This document shows, piece by piece, positions 13,801 to 27,009 of a stretch of 64,000 bases of DNA; the stretch's first letter is position 1; each line of letters starts with the position of its first letter. The stretch spans positions 3,487,383 through 3,551,382 of the forward strand of contig CM022668.1 of NCBI GenBank assembly GCA_012295275.1, read 5' to 3'. This DNA is from Chrysomallon squamiferum. Lineage: Eukaryota; Mollusca; Gastropoda; Neomphalida; Peltospiridae. Made by a program: the position numbers and the translations under genes. Below the pieces are notes generated by a model that saw only the letters and a list, made by a program, of their open reading frames with translations, made no database searches and had not been told where the DNA came from.

Positions 13801-15777
13801 TCACACTTAAATTATGAACATTCCAATTTGTTGTTTTAAGTTTCTTTTCTAAACTATAACTCATATCATTATTTAGTAATAGCTAGCAGTTAACAATTAT
13901 GTAAACTAGTGATATTAACAAATGTAACAAGTGGAAGAATATTCCTGATAGGTTAGAATAATATTAGATTAATCTATTACGTCTGTTTTAACTCATGCTA
14001 AATTCATTGGGGGGAAAAAAAAAACTGTTAAAAACAATTTTTTGAAATTTGTCATAACTTGTAATTAGTCTACATTGATGATGAACAGCTCAGTCAGAAA
14101 ATGAAAACCGAAAATGATAAAGATCCATGACAGATATGATTACTGTGGAAACAACTTTCACAGAGCAGAAACCTGATATTGCGTCTCAGTTGTGAGTCAC
14201 TCAGTGAGCGAAAATAGACACATAAAACTCTTCTTTTTCCAAACAAGTTGAATTAATATCTTGATGAACATTAGAGAAATGCCAGAACATATTGCAGCCA
14301 TTTGTAAAAGTGGAACTACACTCTGATTCATTTCTGTAAGGACTGTTTAAAAATAATTATTATATACACACTACTTGTAAAAGATAAATAGATAAGTGAG
14401 ACAAAAAAAATCCTTCATACCTATATAGATAAGCTTTTCTTAAAATACTTACACAGAGAGTATGCATTTGATCATTTTTTTACTTAACACATTTTGGTTG
14501 CTTTGGTATAACAAATTAAGAAGAAGCAACTGCACCTGGGATGTTTTTATTATTATTATCATTTGATCTTTTCCACATTAACAATTTATTTTATATATGT
14601 TAAACCATAACTGTATCACTTTATCCATACAACTGCAAAAATTCAGGTTAATATTACTAAAAGTTGAAGATATACCAAACAATATTTTCTTAAGGAAAAC
14701 TTTTTCATTCATTATAATTTTTAAAAGTGTATTTATTTCATTACTGATGTATGTTAGTAACCTAAATACACAAAATAATGATCTGCTGTCACTGCTGAAT
14801 GTCTCTCAGTACAGAAATCCAATAAGTATAAAACACACTGATGCTAAAATTATCAAACTAATTGAAATGTTAATGTATTAGAAAATTGTATGAACGGATG
14901 CTAATACAGAGTCATTAGAAATGTAACAAATTAACAGAAATGTTAATGTACTAGAAAACTGCATGTACAACTTGTAATACACTGATATTAGATACATAAA
15001 TTAGTATTATAATGTAAGTGATATTAGTATCAGAAATGTAATATTTATTAGTATCAATATCTGAATTGTACATTAACACTGAAGGATGTGACAGGAAGTA
15101 CACTAATGGGATTCAAAATAATATTTACATCCACAGAGCACAACACAGAGATTTTACGTAAGAGGATTTCATCATCAGTGTGAGCAAGTAAAAAGTTTCC
15201 AATTCTTAAACATCTTAATTAGAACATGTAGCCAGACAACAGTCAGATACATTGTAGCATGGATGTATAGCTTAATTAAGGAAGAAAAGGTAACAACTAA
15301 TGCTACAAAATTGACGATGACAATAAGATACAGATTTTGCTGTTGCAGAATACATTCTTAATTGTTTACATTTACATTGTTTACTAAGAGAAAAATACTT
15401 ATTACAAAGAAATATCGTAAAAGATGTACTGTGTACAATAATAGTCTGTGATGTTAATAACTGTGTTTGTGGACAAAGTTCGTCTTACATCTAAGATTAT
15501 TCTGTTCTGATGATCACTTTGAAGTGAGAGGTAGGCCATTATTAAGACTACATCAATTGATTGATATTCCAGTCATGTAGGTGTACCGTGGTGTGTATTG
15601 CATAATGAGGTGTTTGGAATAAACAGGTTTTAGTATGAAAGTATTGTGTTCTCTGTTCACTGCATAAAACAGAAAGAAAAAAAACAACACAGTTTGAAAA
15701 GAAGTTCAGTGTGTGACTGGAGTTTTCAGTTAGCTGTGTTTTCTATTTCAGGTATGGTTTTTCTGTATCTGCACATG

Positions 15778-15778
<1 letters not shown>
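9335..15778. other. Long AT-rich stretch with scattered simple repeats
   Basis: No coding sequence that I can defend. It contains CA at 10304-10334, GT/TATG at 10784-10852, an A-rich block near 12391-12440 and a degenerate ~39-bp repeat at about 13485-13640. A 60-codon minus ORF at 9773-9955 is preceded by a fair splice acceptor (TATTGTATTACCAG) but has no recognised homology. If the minus-strand gene starting at 16585 is real, this stretch is probably its intron or introns. Confidence 0.45.
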
Positions 15779-15851
<73 letters not shown>

Positions 15852-15852
15852 A
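15779..15852. repeat. (CT)n-(GT)n microsatellite
   Basis: About 60 bp of CT followed by a short GT tract. It translates as a spurious Leu-Ser repeat. Confidence 0.97.
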
Positions 15853-16360
15853 ATACTTTATAACAAGTGATTTAAACAAAATAATCACACAGCTATGAGT
15901 AGGAGTCAGTATTCACAGACTGGAATATGTAGCCAAACAACAGGTCTGTTTGTGGAGAGTTGTTTTCTAATACATGTTAGTGATATATAAAAAGTAAAAG
16001 CAGTTTGTCAACATAAAGATATTCCCCCTGTGTTAAGTTAGTTTTTATATTATTTCTTAAAACATAATGTACCTGAATATGTGTTTGTGTGTGTGTGGGA
16101 ATGGATTTAGGTGTCATACACAAATATAATTATTTTACCATTCATAATCAACAATAATATCTTCAATCTGGTACTTTCACATTATGAAAATATTCCTCAA
16201 CATACTCAGAAAGTCAGTAATATATAACCAGGATAAATATAAGCACTATATATAAAGTATTACATTAGAATCATGTGTGCAGGGTGAACACCAACTTTAT
16301 TCACAGCAGAATGGTAATATGAACTCTGTACAAAGATAAACCAGGGATAAAAAATACTGG

Positions 16361-16440
16361 GGAAATAAAAATAATAATAATAATTAAAAAAATAAAAAAA
16401 ATAAAATAAAATAAAATAAACACAATAAAATTGAAAAAAT
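16361..16440. repeat. A-rich (AAT/AAAAT) tract in the candidate intron
   Basis: AATAATAATAA followed by repeated AAAATA units, directly downstream (minus sense) of the donor site of the signal-peptide exon. A pyrimidine-rich, T-rich tract just after a donor is compatible with an intron. Confidence 0.8.
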
Positions 16441-16449
16441 AATACTTAC

Positions 16450-16585
16450 AGTTTATCTGCAGTGCTTTCTTTGGTTCATACTCATAGCTCCAGCCCACAA
16501 CACAAGAAGGAAGATCTGCCAAAAGCAACAGCAGTAAGAAACCCGTCTTCCAGTGTAAATCCACAGAAACTTTTATTAACTCCAT
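16450..16585 (-). CDS. Candidate first coding exon with signal peptide
   Basis: On the minus strand an ATG in good context (ACAAACATGG) at 16585 opens 45 codons plus one base. They start MELIKVSVDLHWKTG and continue with six Leu, Ala-Asp-Leu-Pro-Ser-Cys-Val-Val-Gly. This is the layout of a signal peptide: a positively charged start, a Leu6 core and a small/polar cleavage zone near residues 24-31. The mature start reads GWSYEYEPKKALQIN. The exon is framed by a 3' splice site ending TGCAG just upstream (exon start 16595) and a strong donor GTAAGTATT at 16449. It therefore ends in phase 1, which is usual for signal-peptide exons. A CpG-rich promoter-like region lies 60-500 bp upstream. I infer the start of a secreted or membrane protein gene running toward position 1. 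The family is not recognised and later exons were not found with confidence. An alternative in-frame ATG at 16618 would lie in the upstream intron. Confidence 0.5.
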
Positions 16586-16649
16586 GTTTGTAAATCTGCA
16601 CAATACAGAAATAAACAAATAAATATTTATTTCTTAATTTCACCTGGTG

Positions 16650-17115
16650 TATTTAAAAGGTGTGTTTCTGTGACACTAATATCCAGTGAACTGCCTCGCA
16701 CATTAACCCCCTCGTCTGTTTCACTCGGCTAAACCACCTCTTGAATACTCCGGTTAGCAGCTGACACATACGCACTCATTATTGAAAAAAGCGAATACGG
16801 TTTCCTCGTCTGTTGAAAACCGTGGACAAAAACAATGGTAAAAAGTTGAAAATATCTGCCAGTCTTGGGTAACTCCAAACTAATCGTGTTTTCAGGACTG
16901 ATAGTTAAACAATACTTTCATAGTTTTTTTTTCTCTCTCTCTCTCTCCTGCCAGGTGCAGTAGTAGTACGGTCGTTCGCTTGCCTTGTGTGTTCGGAAAT
17001 ACTATTACAATTTGATTGGCCGCTGGCCTAGCTCATGAATATTTATGAAGCTACCGCGTGTTAGAAAAGCCGAAGCTTTATATTCGTCAGTGCGTACATA
17101 AAATTGCCAACACCC
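16650..17115 (-). promoter_or_regulatory. CpG-rich promoter-like region of the 16.5-kb exon
   Basis: About 20 CpG occur in roughly 450 bp inside otherwise CpG-poor DNA. On the minus strand there is a CCAAT box (GGCCAATCA around 17012-17021), an AT-rich TATA-like stretch (CATAAATATTCATG) and a GAGAGA block near 16931-16948. The position upstream of the 5' splice structure of the signal-peptide exon fits a promoter plus an untranslated first exon. No transcription start can be placed from sequence alone. Confidence 0.4.
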
Positions 17116-17561
17116 GTCTTGCTGTTATTTAACATTCCATCTTGTATTACTAACAAACTCAGTTAATTAAAAAAAAAGAAGGTTTTAATATTTTTTCCAA
17201 CATTTTCTTTTAAAAAAGTGTCTCTCTTTTTTCTTTTTATAATAAATGATTTTTTGTGGCCCATTTGGTGCCTCCCTGAATTATAAATGTTGATATTGTA
17301 CAGTCCAGCGAGGAGATAAAAGGGTTTTGACCAATGCAGTGGACTGGTGTCACAGTGGGACAGATCAAATAGTGGCCGGGGTACACAGGTATTCTAGAGT
17401 GCACCTGACAGGAACAATGGCTGTATACAGTGGCATGGGAAAGTTTGCATTTAGTATTTACCTGGCTCCACAGGTGGCTAAATCTCAGCTTACAGAACTG
17501 AAGCACACCTGAGTTATTTTATTTTATTTACTTATTTATTTACTTCTTTTTTAGGAAAAAT

Positions 17562-17563
17562 GT

Positions 17564-17606
<43 letters not shown>

Positions 17607-17627
17607 GCTGCTGTAGTAGTAGTAGTA
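17562..17627. repeat. (AAT)n plus short (GTA)n
   Basis: About 14 AAT units followed by a TAGTAGTAG run. Confidence 0.95.
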
Positions 17628-20600
17628 TTTTTATTATTTATTCCTTTTTAACATTATTTCAATGTTTTTTTTGCAATCAAAACAAATCAGTTCAATAAAT
17701 AAAATGATTAATATTTAACATAAATAATAAGCAGTAATCTATTGTTCATAATATATTTATTATATTGTTTATTCACCACATTCTGTCATTTTATTATTTA
17801 AATTATTTGTATTTAAAAAGTTAATTATTATTAAACATCTCCATTTCAATGTTATTATAATAACAATTACATTATTATTTTAAAATGGAATGGAATTAAA
17901 ATAAATAATTTCATTCAACTTCAAATGCAGTCATATTTTGTTGTAACTACTGTTGTGTAACAACTGTTACGGACACTACAAACAAAGACACTGATTGGAT
18001 GAAATCATTTTAGATTGACTGCAGAATGCAGACAATATTAATTTTAATCACAAATGGTTACCTTGACATTTGAAAAACTGAAGTGACACAAATTATTATT
18101 GTCACTGTTTCGTGTGTTTGTACACTCAAAAGTAATGACACTTTTTATTATTAATGTCGTTAAATATTGTAACAACATTAATATTGTTCTTTTTTGATTA
18201 ACTATGTGCATTTTAATTCAGTTGTGAATAATCTGAATACTGAAACAAATAATATTTGTATGATTTACAGAATAACAATAAACAACAAATATGAATATTA
18301 ACAAGAAGAAAAGAGATTTTAATGTTAATTTATAACTATTTGGTTATTTTTGTACATCTGAGAGGAAACCTGCTACTGGGCTACTCTTGTTGATTAACTC
18401 TAAGAATTTAGGTTTTGGTGCCCTATGTTTTGACTGCACTGTAGTTCAAGTGATGCACTGAGGAATATTTGTGTTGAATCAGTTTCAGTAATGTTTGTTT
18501 TAAATCAAGTATTAGCTCATAAATATTAAATAAAAAGAAATTTGCAAATAACAAGAAGACAACTTTAACCTTTACTAGCACAGGACATCACTTACCAAGG
18601 TTTTTAAATCTGATAAAATAAAATATTACACACTGGACTCTGAGTCTGAAACTGCTGAAACCTACCACAACTTTTTTGTTAGCTAACATAAACAGATAAA
18701 AAAAAAAAAAAAAGAAATGAAATTATTTTTTTTTACGACATGAAGTAGACTTATGTGCACTTCATCACATCACTCTGTTACCTGTCAGATATCTTTTCTA
18801 TGTTTTAAAAACTCACCTGCCAAAACAAGTGACTGACAGCACGTTGTGCAGGTAATCAGACTACAGGTGCATGTCACCTGTTTATTTTAAACTATCACTT
18901 TACACTCAGTTAATAACAATAACTACATCTTAATTAAGTATCTGAGACATCTAACAGTTAGGCCTAAATATTAGGAACATACAATCATAGATTAGATAAC
19001 TTGAACACAAATTAAATTAGAAGTAGATTTTAAAAAATAATTTATAAACAAAAGAAAGTTTACAACTCTTCAATTAACTCAAAGCTTAACCAACGCATCA
19101 AAAATTTGAAAAAAGAAAATAAAGAATTATACTCTTTTAAAACAAATATAAAGATATAAAAATATATGTAAGAAAATGTGTATGCATACCGATAGTTAAC
19201 CTACATAACTATCGTTTTTGATACTTGATGAAAATAAGTAAGTATACTGTTCCAATAACACAGTTAAATGTATTGTAACTTAAAACATAAAAACACACAA
19301 TTTAACAATAATAATATCAGTTTGTAAACACTGATCATTGTTTAAGTAGGTGAGAACATAATTTATTGGGAATGCAAATCATACATGTCCTTTCAACTTT
19401 TTGTTGTGCATAAATTTGGGAAAATAAGCATTTATTTATTATAATTTTTGCTCTTGTTGTTAATAATAATCTTATCTGTATTTCAAATTAAATTAAAGTG
19501 TGAGTAATTTTAGTAGATAAATATATTAGACAATAGAATAATAATTAGTATGTGTGTTGTGTGGAATGTACACATACGTGTAGATGGTCATGTACTATGC
19601 ACACCAGTGATAACCTGATCACATCTACATGTTGTGAAAGGTAAGTGTGTATGACTCACTGACATTAATCTTTATCAGATACATTTCTCTCTGACCCGAG
19701 GCTCTCTTGATCCAGCACATCGAATCACACTGCACTTGTGCAAGTGAGTTAAGAGGCTCAATACACAAATCAGTGCTAACATGCAAGGTTATCGTGTTTT
19801 AGTGAGGAAGTCATTTGTCTCTGTCTTGCATACCTGCTCTACTTGCCTCACTTTGTTTGAACTTGTTGCATACCTAGCTGCACACCTGAGAACTTAATGC
19901 AAACTGAACATGTATTTACCTGAAGTTTTGCAGTGGATTCTATTTTTAACTGCACTTAATTGAGAAATAAGTTATTTCCATAGCTAATAATAATATTCAG
20001 ATTAAATTTTGAACACAGAAACATTTATTAGCATTTGTCACTTGCATCTTTATGTAGCAAAGCATTTCAGGTAAATCTTGCAAGTGTGTACCTGTGAAAC
20101 ATAACCTGTAACAACAAATGAATGTTTGAATAAAGAGACACAACTCAATAAAAATTAGAAAAGTAAACAAATATACACACCTTATCAAAATCCTACATGA
20201 AAATGATGCAAATAAAACACAAAGGTGAAAAAACAAAAGTTTCTGTATCCAAAGCTGATAGTAAAACTTTGTAGTAAAATACATGTGTCACGACAACAGA
20301 GAACCAGCCAATGAGAAGAGGCCTACTGTGACAATGGTAGACTGAGATTGGCTGAGAGCAAGGTAAACAAAGCAAACTTGATGAGGTAGCGTCTTTCCAA
20401 CATGACACAACTGGTGCAGTGGACTCAGCTGTAGTCTCTGTCGCAGGGTTTGTGCTTCAGTTCATTTTATATTACAGTTGTTAATAGTCATGAATTCAAC
20501 TGTATAAACACTGAAGCAAGCTTGCTCGCTCTCTCGCTCTCTCTCTCTCTGTGTGTGTGTGCCTATATCTGACAAATTACACTTACAATTTTTATTAAAA

Positions 20601-20745
20601 GGTAAAACATGAAGGAATGTGTTTATTAATGACAGAGATAAAACTGAATTTTGTACTAAACATTATACATAGTTCATATTATTTAAACCAGTGGTATATT
20701 ACTATACATACTTCTGCTTATGTCAAAATCCATGTTAAAATGAAG

Positions 20746-20751
<6 letters not shown>

Positions 20752-20782
<31 letters not shown>
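20752..20782. repeat. (TA)n microsatellite
   Basis: About 14 TA units, flanked by a short palindrome (TCATATATG type). Confidence 0.95.
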
Positions 20783-20783
<1 letters not shown>

Positions 20784-21159
20784 TATATGACCTGACTATA
20801 TGACATTATTCTGAAACTTAAACAATGTTATATTATGTTTAATATGGACTATGTTATATTGGAATTTAAAATAATATAATATTGTATCTCTGATTTTGGC
20901 TGATTTTCACTTTGATCAGTGAGCCTATTGTGGAGTTTTAACAAATGTGTTTTGTGTTAAAACCAAAACATTGTCACAACTGTCATCTCATTATGAAACT
21001 TTAGATCCTGATTAGAGTCTCAATTGTTAACAATTGATGCCAGATATAACAATGTTATTCAAATACATACAGAGTAAGATCATAATATATACCAAAGATA
21101 GGAGTTAAAACTGACATCCAGACTTAAAGTTTTTACCTTGAAGTGACTAAAATGTTTAA

Positions 21160-21290
21160 GTCTGTAATACATCAGATGTATGTTTTTGTGTTTTATAATG
21201 TTGAGCCTGTAATATCTCAGATGCATGTGTTTTTGTGTTTTACAGTGCCAAAGTCTGTAACACATCAGATGTATGTGTTTTAGTGTAAAA
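21160..21290. repeat. Three-copy 45-48 bp minisatellite
   Basis: The core CTGTAAYAYMTCAGATGYATG followed by TTTTTGTGTTTTA recurs at about 21162, 21207 and 21255, with 10-15 percent divergence between copies. It produces a repeating HIHLMYYRL-like string on the minus strand, which I do not consider coding. Confidence 0.75.
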
Positions 21291-24200
21291 GGTGTCATAT
21301 ATCACATATAATTTATGTGTTTGTGTGTATTATAATGTTTTCACATCACTGATTTCTGTTATAGTTTAACGGCAGCATATTTTATATGCATCTATGTGTC
21401 TACTTGTCCATCTGTCTGTCTGATGTGTGAATGTCTTGTATTTGATAAATTTGGTTATTCAATGAGTTGGAATGAGAAATAGTCTCATCTGTCCACTGAA
21501 GAGGATTGATCATAATAATACAGACTAGCACTTGAACTGTTCCAATATTTTCAAAAGTTTGTTTTGTGTAGAGTCATGTTATAGTCCACTGATTGGTACT
21601 GTATTATGAATTATTTTTTAATTATTTGATATAATAGTAGACTTAGAGAAAAACTTTCTATTAACAAAAACAAAATAGACAACAGAGATAAAAAAATAAA
21701 ATAAAAAATTATTTTGATAAATATCTTTATAATTTCACATTCTTCAGTTCAGTAAAGTGTTCATATCTTAACAAAATATAAATAAAAATAACATTTTACC
21801 ACACTTATATTCTATCACTTTTATTAACTTAAGTCTAGCAAGGTGTATTATAAATGACAAGGTGAAGTCTAGCATTGCCTACAGAGGAAAAAAGAAAAGA
21901 AGACTTGTTGACTTTTTATGGAGTCAAGGTGAACAGGAAAGTAGGACAAAATTCAAACTGTCCTTAGGATCTTTTAACAAGTCATCAGACCTGAGAGTTG
22001 TATAACAGTGAAAATTACAGCAAGGAAAAAAAAAGAAATTGATAGATTGTCACCAGATCTTGTGAAACCAAACATAGTATTATAAATAAAACACTGATGA
22101 ACACAAAACAGATATATTTTTGGATTTTCTGTTATTTGTTTTAACCTTAAAATTTATTATGTGCATTTTAAATAAAACAAAACAATAAAATGAAGTCTGC
22201 ATTAAGAAAGTGAAAACTGTGTAAAGAGACAAAGTACTAATGTATTACTTGACGTGGAACAACTGTGAAACTAATTGTTGTATGATCTAACCCTGATACA
22301 GAGAAATATTCCTTCAGAGATGTAATCAAGGGATGGCACTCTGGATATGGTGCAATGAAGACCTACAAATATCAGCTTTTCTGTCATTTCACACTCATTT
22401 CAGTGTAGTTACAATGTAATAACATATTGGTGAGCAAATAAATGACATCTGACAGAAATAAAATAGCCCATTTATATTTCCATGTTTAATATATTTTGTT
22501 GCTGCATTCACACTTTATCATTAGCTAAGTTGTCTCTGACCTGTGTGCTTTTCTTTATTTGCATGAACAACCCATACAATTAGAAATTTTTATCTTAGTT
22601 TTACCACATATGTTTCTTTCATTTATCAGGTTAACTTTATAACTTTTTGGTGTTGTTGTTGTTGTTCTTTTAACCTCATAATGAGTCATTAGAAAAATAA
22701 TGAGAATATAAAACCAAGAATGAAGGTGAAGTTGGCAAAAAGTGAATATTAAAGAAATAGAAATACATGAAAGGACACAGTAAGAAGAAAGCAGAGTTGT
22801 AAACAAAGTTTTAGTACTTAAGACAGGGTAAAAGGTGTTACACAGGTGTGATATCACCAAACCTGTAATGGAATTAGCACAGGTAGAAATCAAAGGCTGA
22901 GGTAATTATTAATGCAGTGATTACCTGTGTGGGCAGGAAAGCAGCTGCACCACATGCAGCTCACAGTTAAAACTTCTCTCCTACTTTTGTTCTTTTCAAA
23001 CCTGAGTATTTCTGTGATTAGCACTGATTAGTAACATGTTACAGTACTGAGCTGTGTTTGTTCTGACTCTGTGTGTCTTAACAAGTATGATATTTCTCTG
23101 ATTTTAAACCAACCAAAATGTGGTCTGCGTGAGGGTCCTTAAACTTAGTCCGTGTCAGTCTCTGTGCTAAATTTACAAACTAAAGGCGCTGCAGTGTAAA
23201 CAGTATAATATAATTATTTACAATACAACAAACGTAACACCATCTTCTCATCAGTTACCTCAAATAATGTACTTTTTATTATCACATCACACAGCACAAA
23301 ATAAATTATATTTTAATAGCACTTAATAATTTATGTTTAGACTTGAATGTTTGAAGTAGTGATAGCTATGTGTTTATTCATCTATTACTTTTCAATATTT
23401 TACACTTCATTATTATAAAAGATTGAAAATTAAAAATTTCCTTATAAATCTGATATTTATTTCCTCTTGCTGTTTCCCAAACCATCATTATAAAACATAT
23501 GTTTAATACCCATATAATGTTCGAATAAAAGGAGAAATGTTTGTTTTTTTAATAACTTTAATGATATTTCAAAAATGTCATTATATCACCCAGATACATG
23601 AAATGGATACTTGTTGGTGCAAGTTTGGGCCCAGATCTAATTGAAATGGTATAAAATTATGACCTAACTTCTCTTCTAACCCTACCATACTAACACTGCT
23701 GTGAACAGACAACTCAGGATGTTGGAGTGAATGTTCACTGGTTGGAAGCACATTACAAAATCACTGACTGATTAACTGAGGAAACTGTTGGTCACTCAGA
23801 ACTCACTGATGCGGTCAGTTACAAGTGACCTCTGTTTCCTGCTAATCTTATTAATTATTGTCACACGTGATAAAAGAGTAATAACCATTCTGCAGTTTCT
23901 CCATGGCAGGAACTGGGAGCTTCCTCATTAATACACATTTTTGGGGCACACTGTGGGTTAAAAAATGTATTGTGGGGGGAGCCTTACTTATTTATATTAT
24001 TATGTAGCCTTGATATAAAAAATGTATATAAAAAATGTAAATAGCCTAAGGGTCCTGTGACAAGAATTGAGCTGCAGTAACTCAATCTGTAGAAGTGTTT
24101 AATCTCTTCACATCATGTTGTACACAGAACTTTCTAGCTAAAGCACTGGCCCATACCCAGCATACTTGGACAATTCTATAGACAAGTAAAAACAAAATTA

Positions 24201-25926
24201 CACATATAGTTCTAAACTGATAACTTTCCACTGTGAAATATATTTTTGTAATCTCTTGCTGATATTTACCTGCAGAATGATGTTGACAGAAATAAATGAG
24301 CTCTACAAAGTCATTTGGTAAACATTATTAAACAAACACTTACAGGACAAGTGTGTGTGTTTTTGCCTGTATGGACAGGCAAACTTGGAATGGATTTAAG
24401 ACATACTGGTATTTCAGAGCTGGCTGGTTGATGCCACCCATTTTGATCTGAAAGTGCTGTCTACATATGGCAATTCTGTCAGTGACAAGTCTTGAATTAA
24501 ATCATTATTTTATTACATTCATAGCTATGAAGCTGTATGTGAGTCTCCATTAGAGATGATTATGGAAACTGACTGAAGATTATCATAGATGGTTTGGGAA
24601 AATACTAAACCATTATCCTTAGATGCTTTTAGTGAAAACAATTTATCATGTTTAGATATTTTAAGAAAACATTTTGACACCAGTTTAAAATGGCTTGGAA
24701 AAACAAAACACATCACAAGGTATTTTATGACAACACTGAAACACTTTTTTTAGATGTTTTATTAAAAAAAGTTCACATCATCTTAAAATGATTTATGAAA
24801 ACAATACAAAACAATGTTAGCCAGTTTGTAAAAGGATTATTCTTATCTTTGTCTGATAGTTCAATTAGAAAAGAGACTCCCTGCAGCTTTTATCCTATTC
24901 CAGACCACAGAACAACCCCAGGGCATTGCATAACACACTGACGATACTGTCTGCAGCAGCAAAAACATTTCACAGTTCAGACAATTTAATTTAAAGTTAT
25001 ATGAAAACAATGGGATGTAAGGAGAATTCAGATAACAGATTAATTAGCATACGTCCTCAACATTTTTGACAAAAATAACAATTAAACCCAACAAAGAGAA
25101 ACATATGCTTAAAGTGTGTTAAAGAAAAACTGGATTTCATGTCAAGATTAACAGGAATGAATAACAAAAACATCCAAAAAGCTGTTCTAAAGATGATTTT
25201 TTGTGTGATTTGTTTTTAACAAGGCCAAACCATGATTATATGGTCTGCAAAACACATTGGTACTGTTTGAAAGATACTGTATAGGGATTTAGTAATGTAA
25301 TGTAATATTATGTCAGATTAAACATCTCAGATCATCATAATGTTCACACTGCTACTGATACCTTCATTTTGTTAATGTAATACACCTAAGTTAGTGTTCA
25401 GCTGAAAAGTGGTATGCCAGTCCAAAACCATGATGATAATCTACGATCCTAATTCTAAACTGATACTTACTCTCAGTCTCAGCCTCATACACTGTCTATT
25501 ATGCGGTCTAAAACATCGAATATATATTTTATAAATCTTGTTATATATCTAATTTAAACATAAATAAATAAACAGCCTGAATTATATGATACTGCAGTTT
25601 TAATGGAATGACGAACCTTGCTATAAAGTTTTCCAAGAAACTGGACAACTTCCTCTATACGGCCTAAACTATTGACTACCTAATTCGATGCGAAGGATCG
25701 CATGCAGCATTTTGGTAAACTGAATCAAATTTTACTGTATAGAAGTCGAAATTTAGTTATTAGCTTTATAATATTTATTTTAATGAATGCACTGAATTAC
25801 AACATGATTTAAACTTTTAAATATGATATAACAATATAATTATTATTTTAGCTAAGCAAGCGTACTTACTATTTTCAAATAACTATTATCTTCACCCCAG
25901 CTTATACATCAAAGCTGTCGCCTGTT

Positions 25927-26245
25927 TTATGTTGTTTTTTTTAAAACAAAAGAGTTCTCTCCACTTATAAAAACACTTGCATTGACTGGTGTTGGGAGTC
26001 GTTCTGGGTACAGAGTAATTAGCAGGAAAGATCCACAAGGAGAAGGTGTCGGAATTATGGCAATCAGCAATGCCATAATTATTATCACAAGAAATGATGT
26101 AATATTTAAATACGTCACGGGTGATTTTACACGCTTCGTGTTACATTTAAATGTCTCGACTAAACAAACAAAAGCGTGTAAAGAAGCGTTAGAGAAACAG
26201 TATGAAACTTTAAGTAAACACGTGTCTGATGACAATCATTTATGA
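25927..26245. other. Block open on both strands, coding status unclear
   Basis: A more CpG-rich block is open on the minus strand (102 codons, 25927-26235) and the plus strand (87 codons, 25982-26245, starting at a TTG). The minus frame includes a hydrophobic segment (SFLVIIIMALLIAII), which could be a membrane helix. The plus frame is hydrophilic and Lys-rich at its end. CACGTG (near 26220) and GTGACGTA-type (near 26115) motifs occur inside, so it could be regulatory DNA. No splice sites settle the case. Confidence 0.25.
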
Positions 26246-26269
26246 TAATTATGTAGTGTCTGCCTGCAG

Positions 26270-26270
<1 letters not shown>

Positions 26271-26333
<63 letters not shown>
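26271..26333. repeat. (CT)n microsatellite
   Basis: About 31 CT units without interruption. Confidence 0.97.
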
Positions 26334-26334
<1 letters not shown>

Positions 26335-26339
26335 TTGCC

Positions 26340-26950
26340 TCTCCTTTTGTCAAAGAAGAAGAAAAAAAAGTATTAGGGAAACTTCCAAATACGGTTCTTC
26401 TATAACTTCTAATTGTTAAAAAGATCTTTATTGTCTTAGAGATCTAAATAACTTCTATTCTTTCTGTGCTTTAACTTCTAAAATCTCATGTAGAATATTC
26501 ACTGTTCTTCCAAATACTGATAAACCAGCTAGTGGAATGAACGATAAACTGTTAATTTAAGTATAAACTGTTCATGTTTCTTTACACATGGGTTACATTG
26601 GATCAGCTGGCAACAAGGAATTTTTGTATGTATATATACCTTCCCACAAAGTTGAAAGGACCAATCGTACAGCATTGACTGGAACGAGAAAGAGATTAAT
26701 AGGAACGTATGGAGGACTGAAGCTCCTACCATTTATGCAATTTACCAGGACGAACTAGCTGAAATAAATCAGATTACGTCCAAGCACAATAAATTGGCGC
26801 TTGGCAGAATTAAATTGATAAAAGGACAGATCTAACTTATTTTGTACAGGGAAGAGTCTGCCGAAAATTTTGAGATTTATCGTTTAAAACATTTACGCTA
26901 AGTCGACGCTATTTAATTTTCTTTCTTTCTTTCTTTCTTTTCTTTTCTTT

Positions 26951-27009
<59 letters not shown>

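Larger units (their letters stand above)
17121..25900. other. Long AT-rich stretch, no gene supported
   Basis: Sparse CpG and no reading frame with a recognisable domain. A less AT-biased patch at about 17255-17515 is open on both strands (61 codons plus, 89 minus) and could be an exon or an old repeat. A good donor (GGCAG then GTGAGT, minus strand, at about 18805) has no convincing exon upstream. Confidence 0.4.

Noticed and set aside
26529-26732. 67-codon minus ORF with a hydrophobic start
   Set aside because: There is a candidate acceptor inside the frame and a weak donor, but the implied exon is about 40 bases and its phase and partners are unknown.
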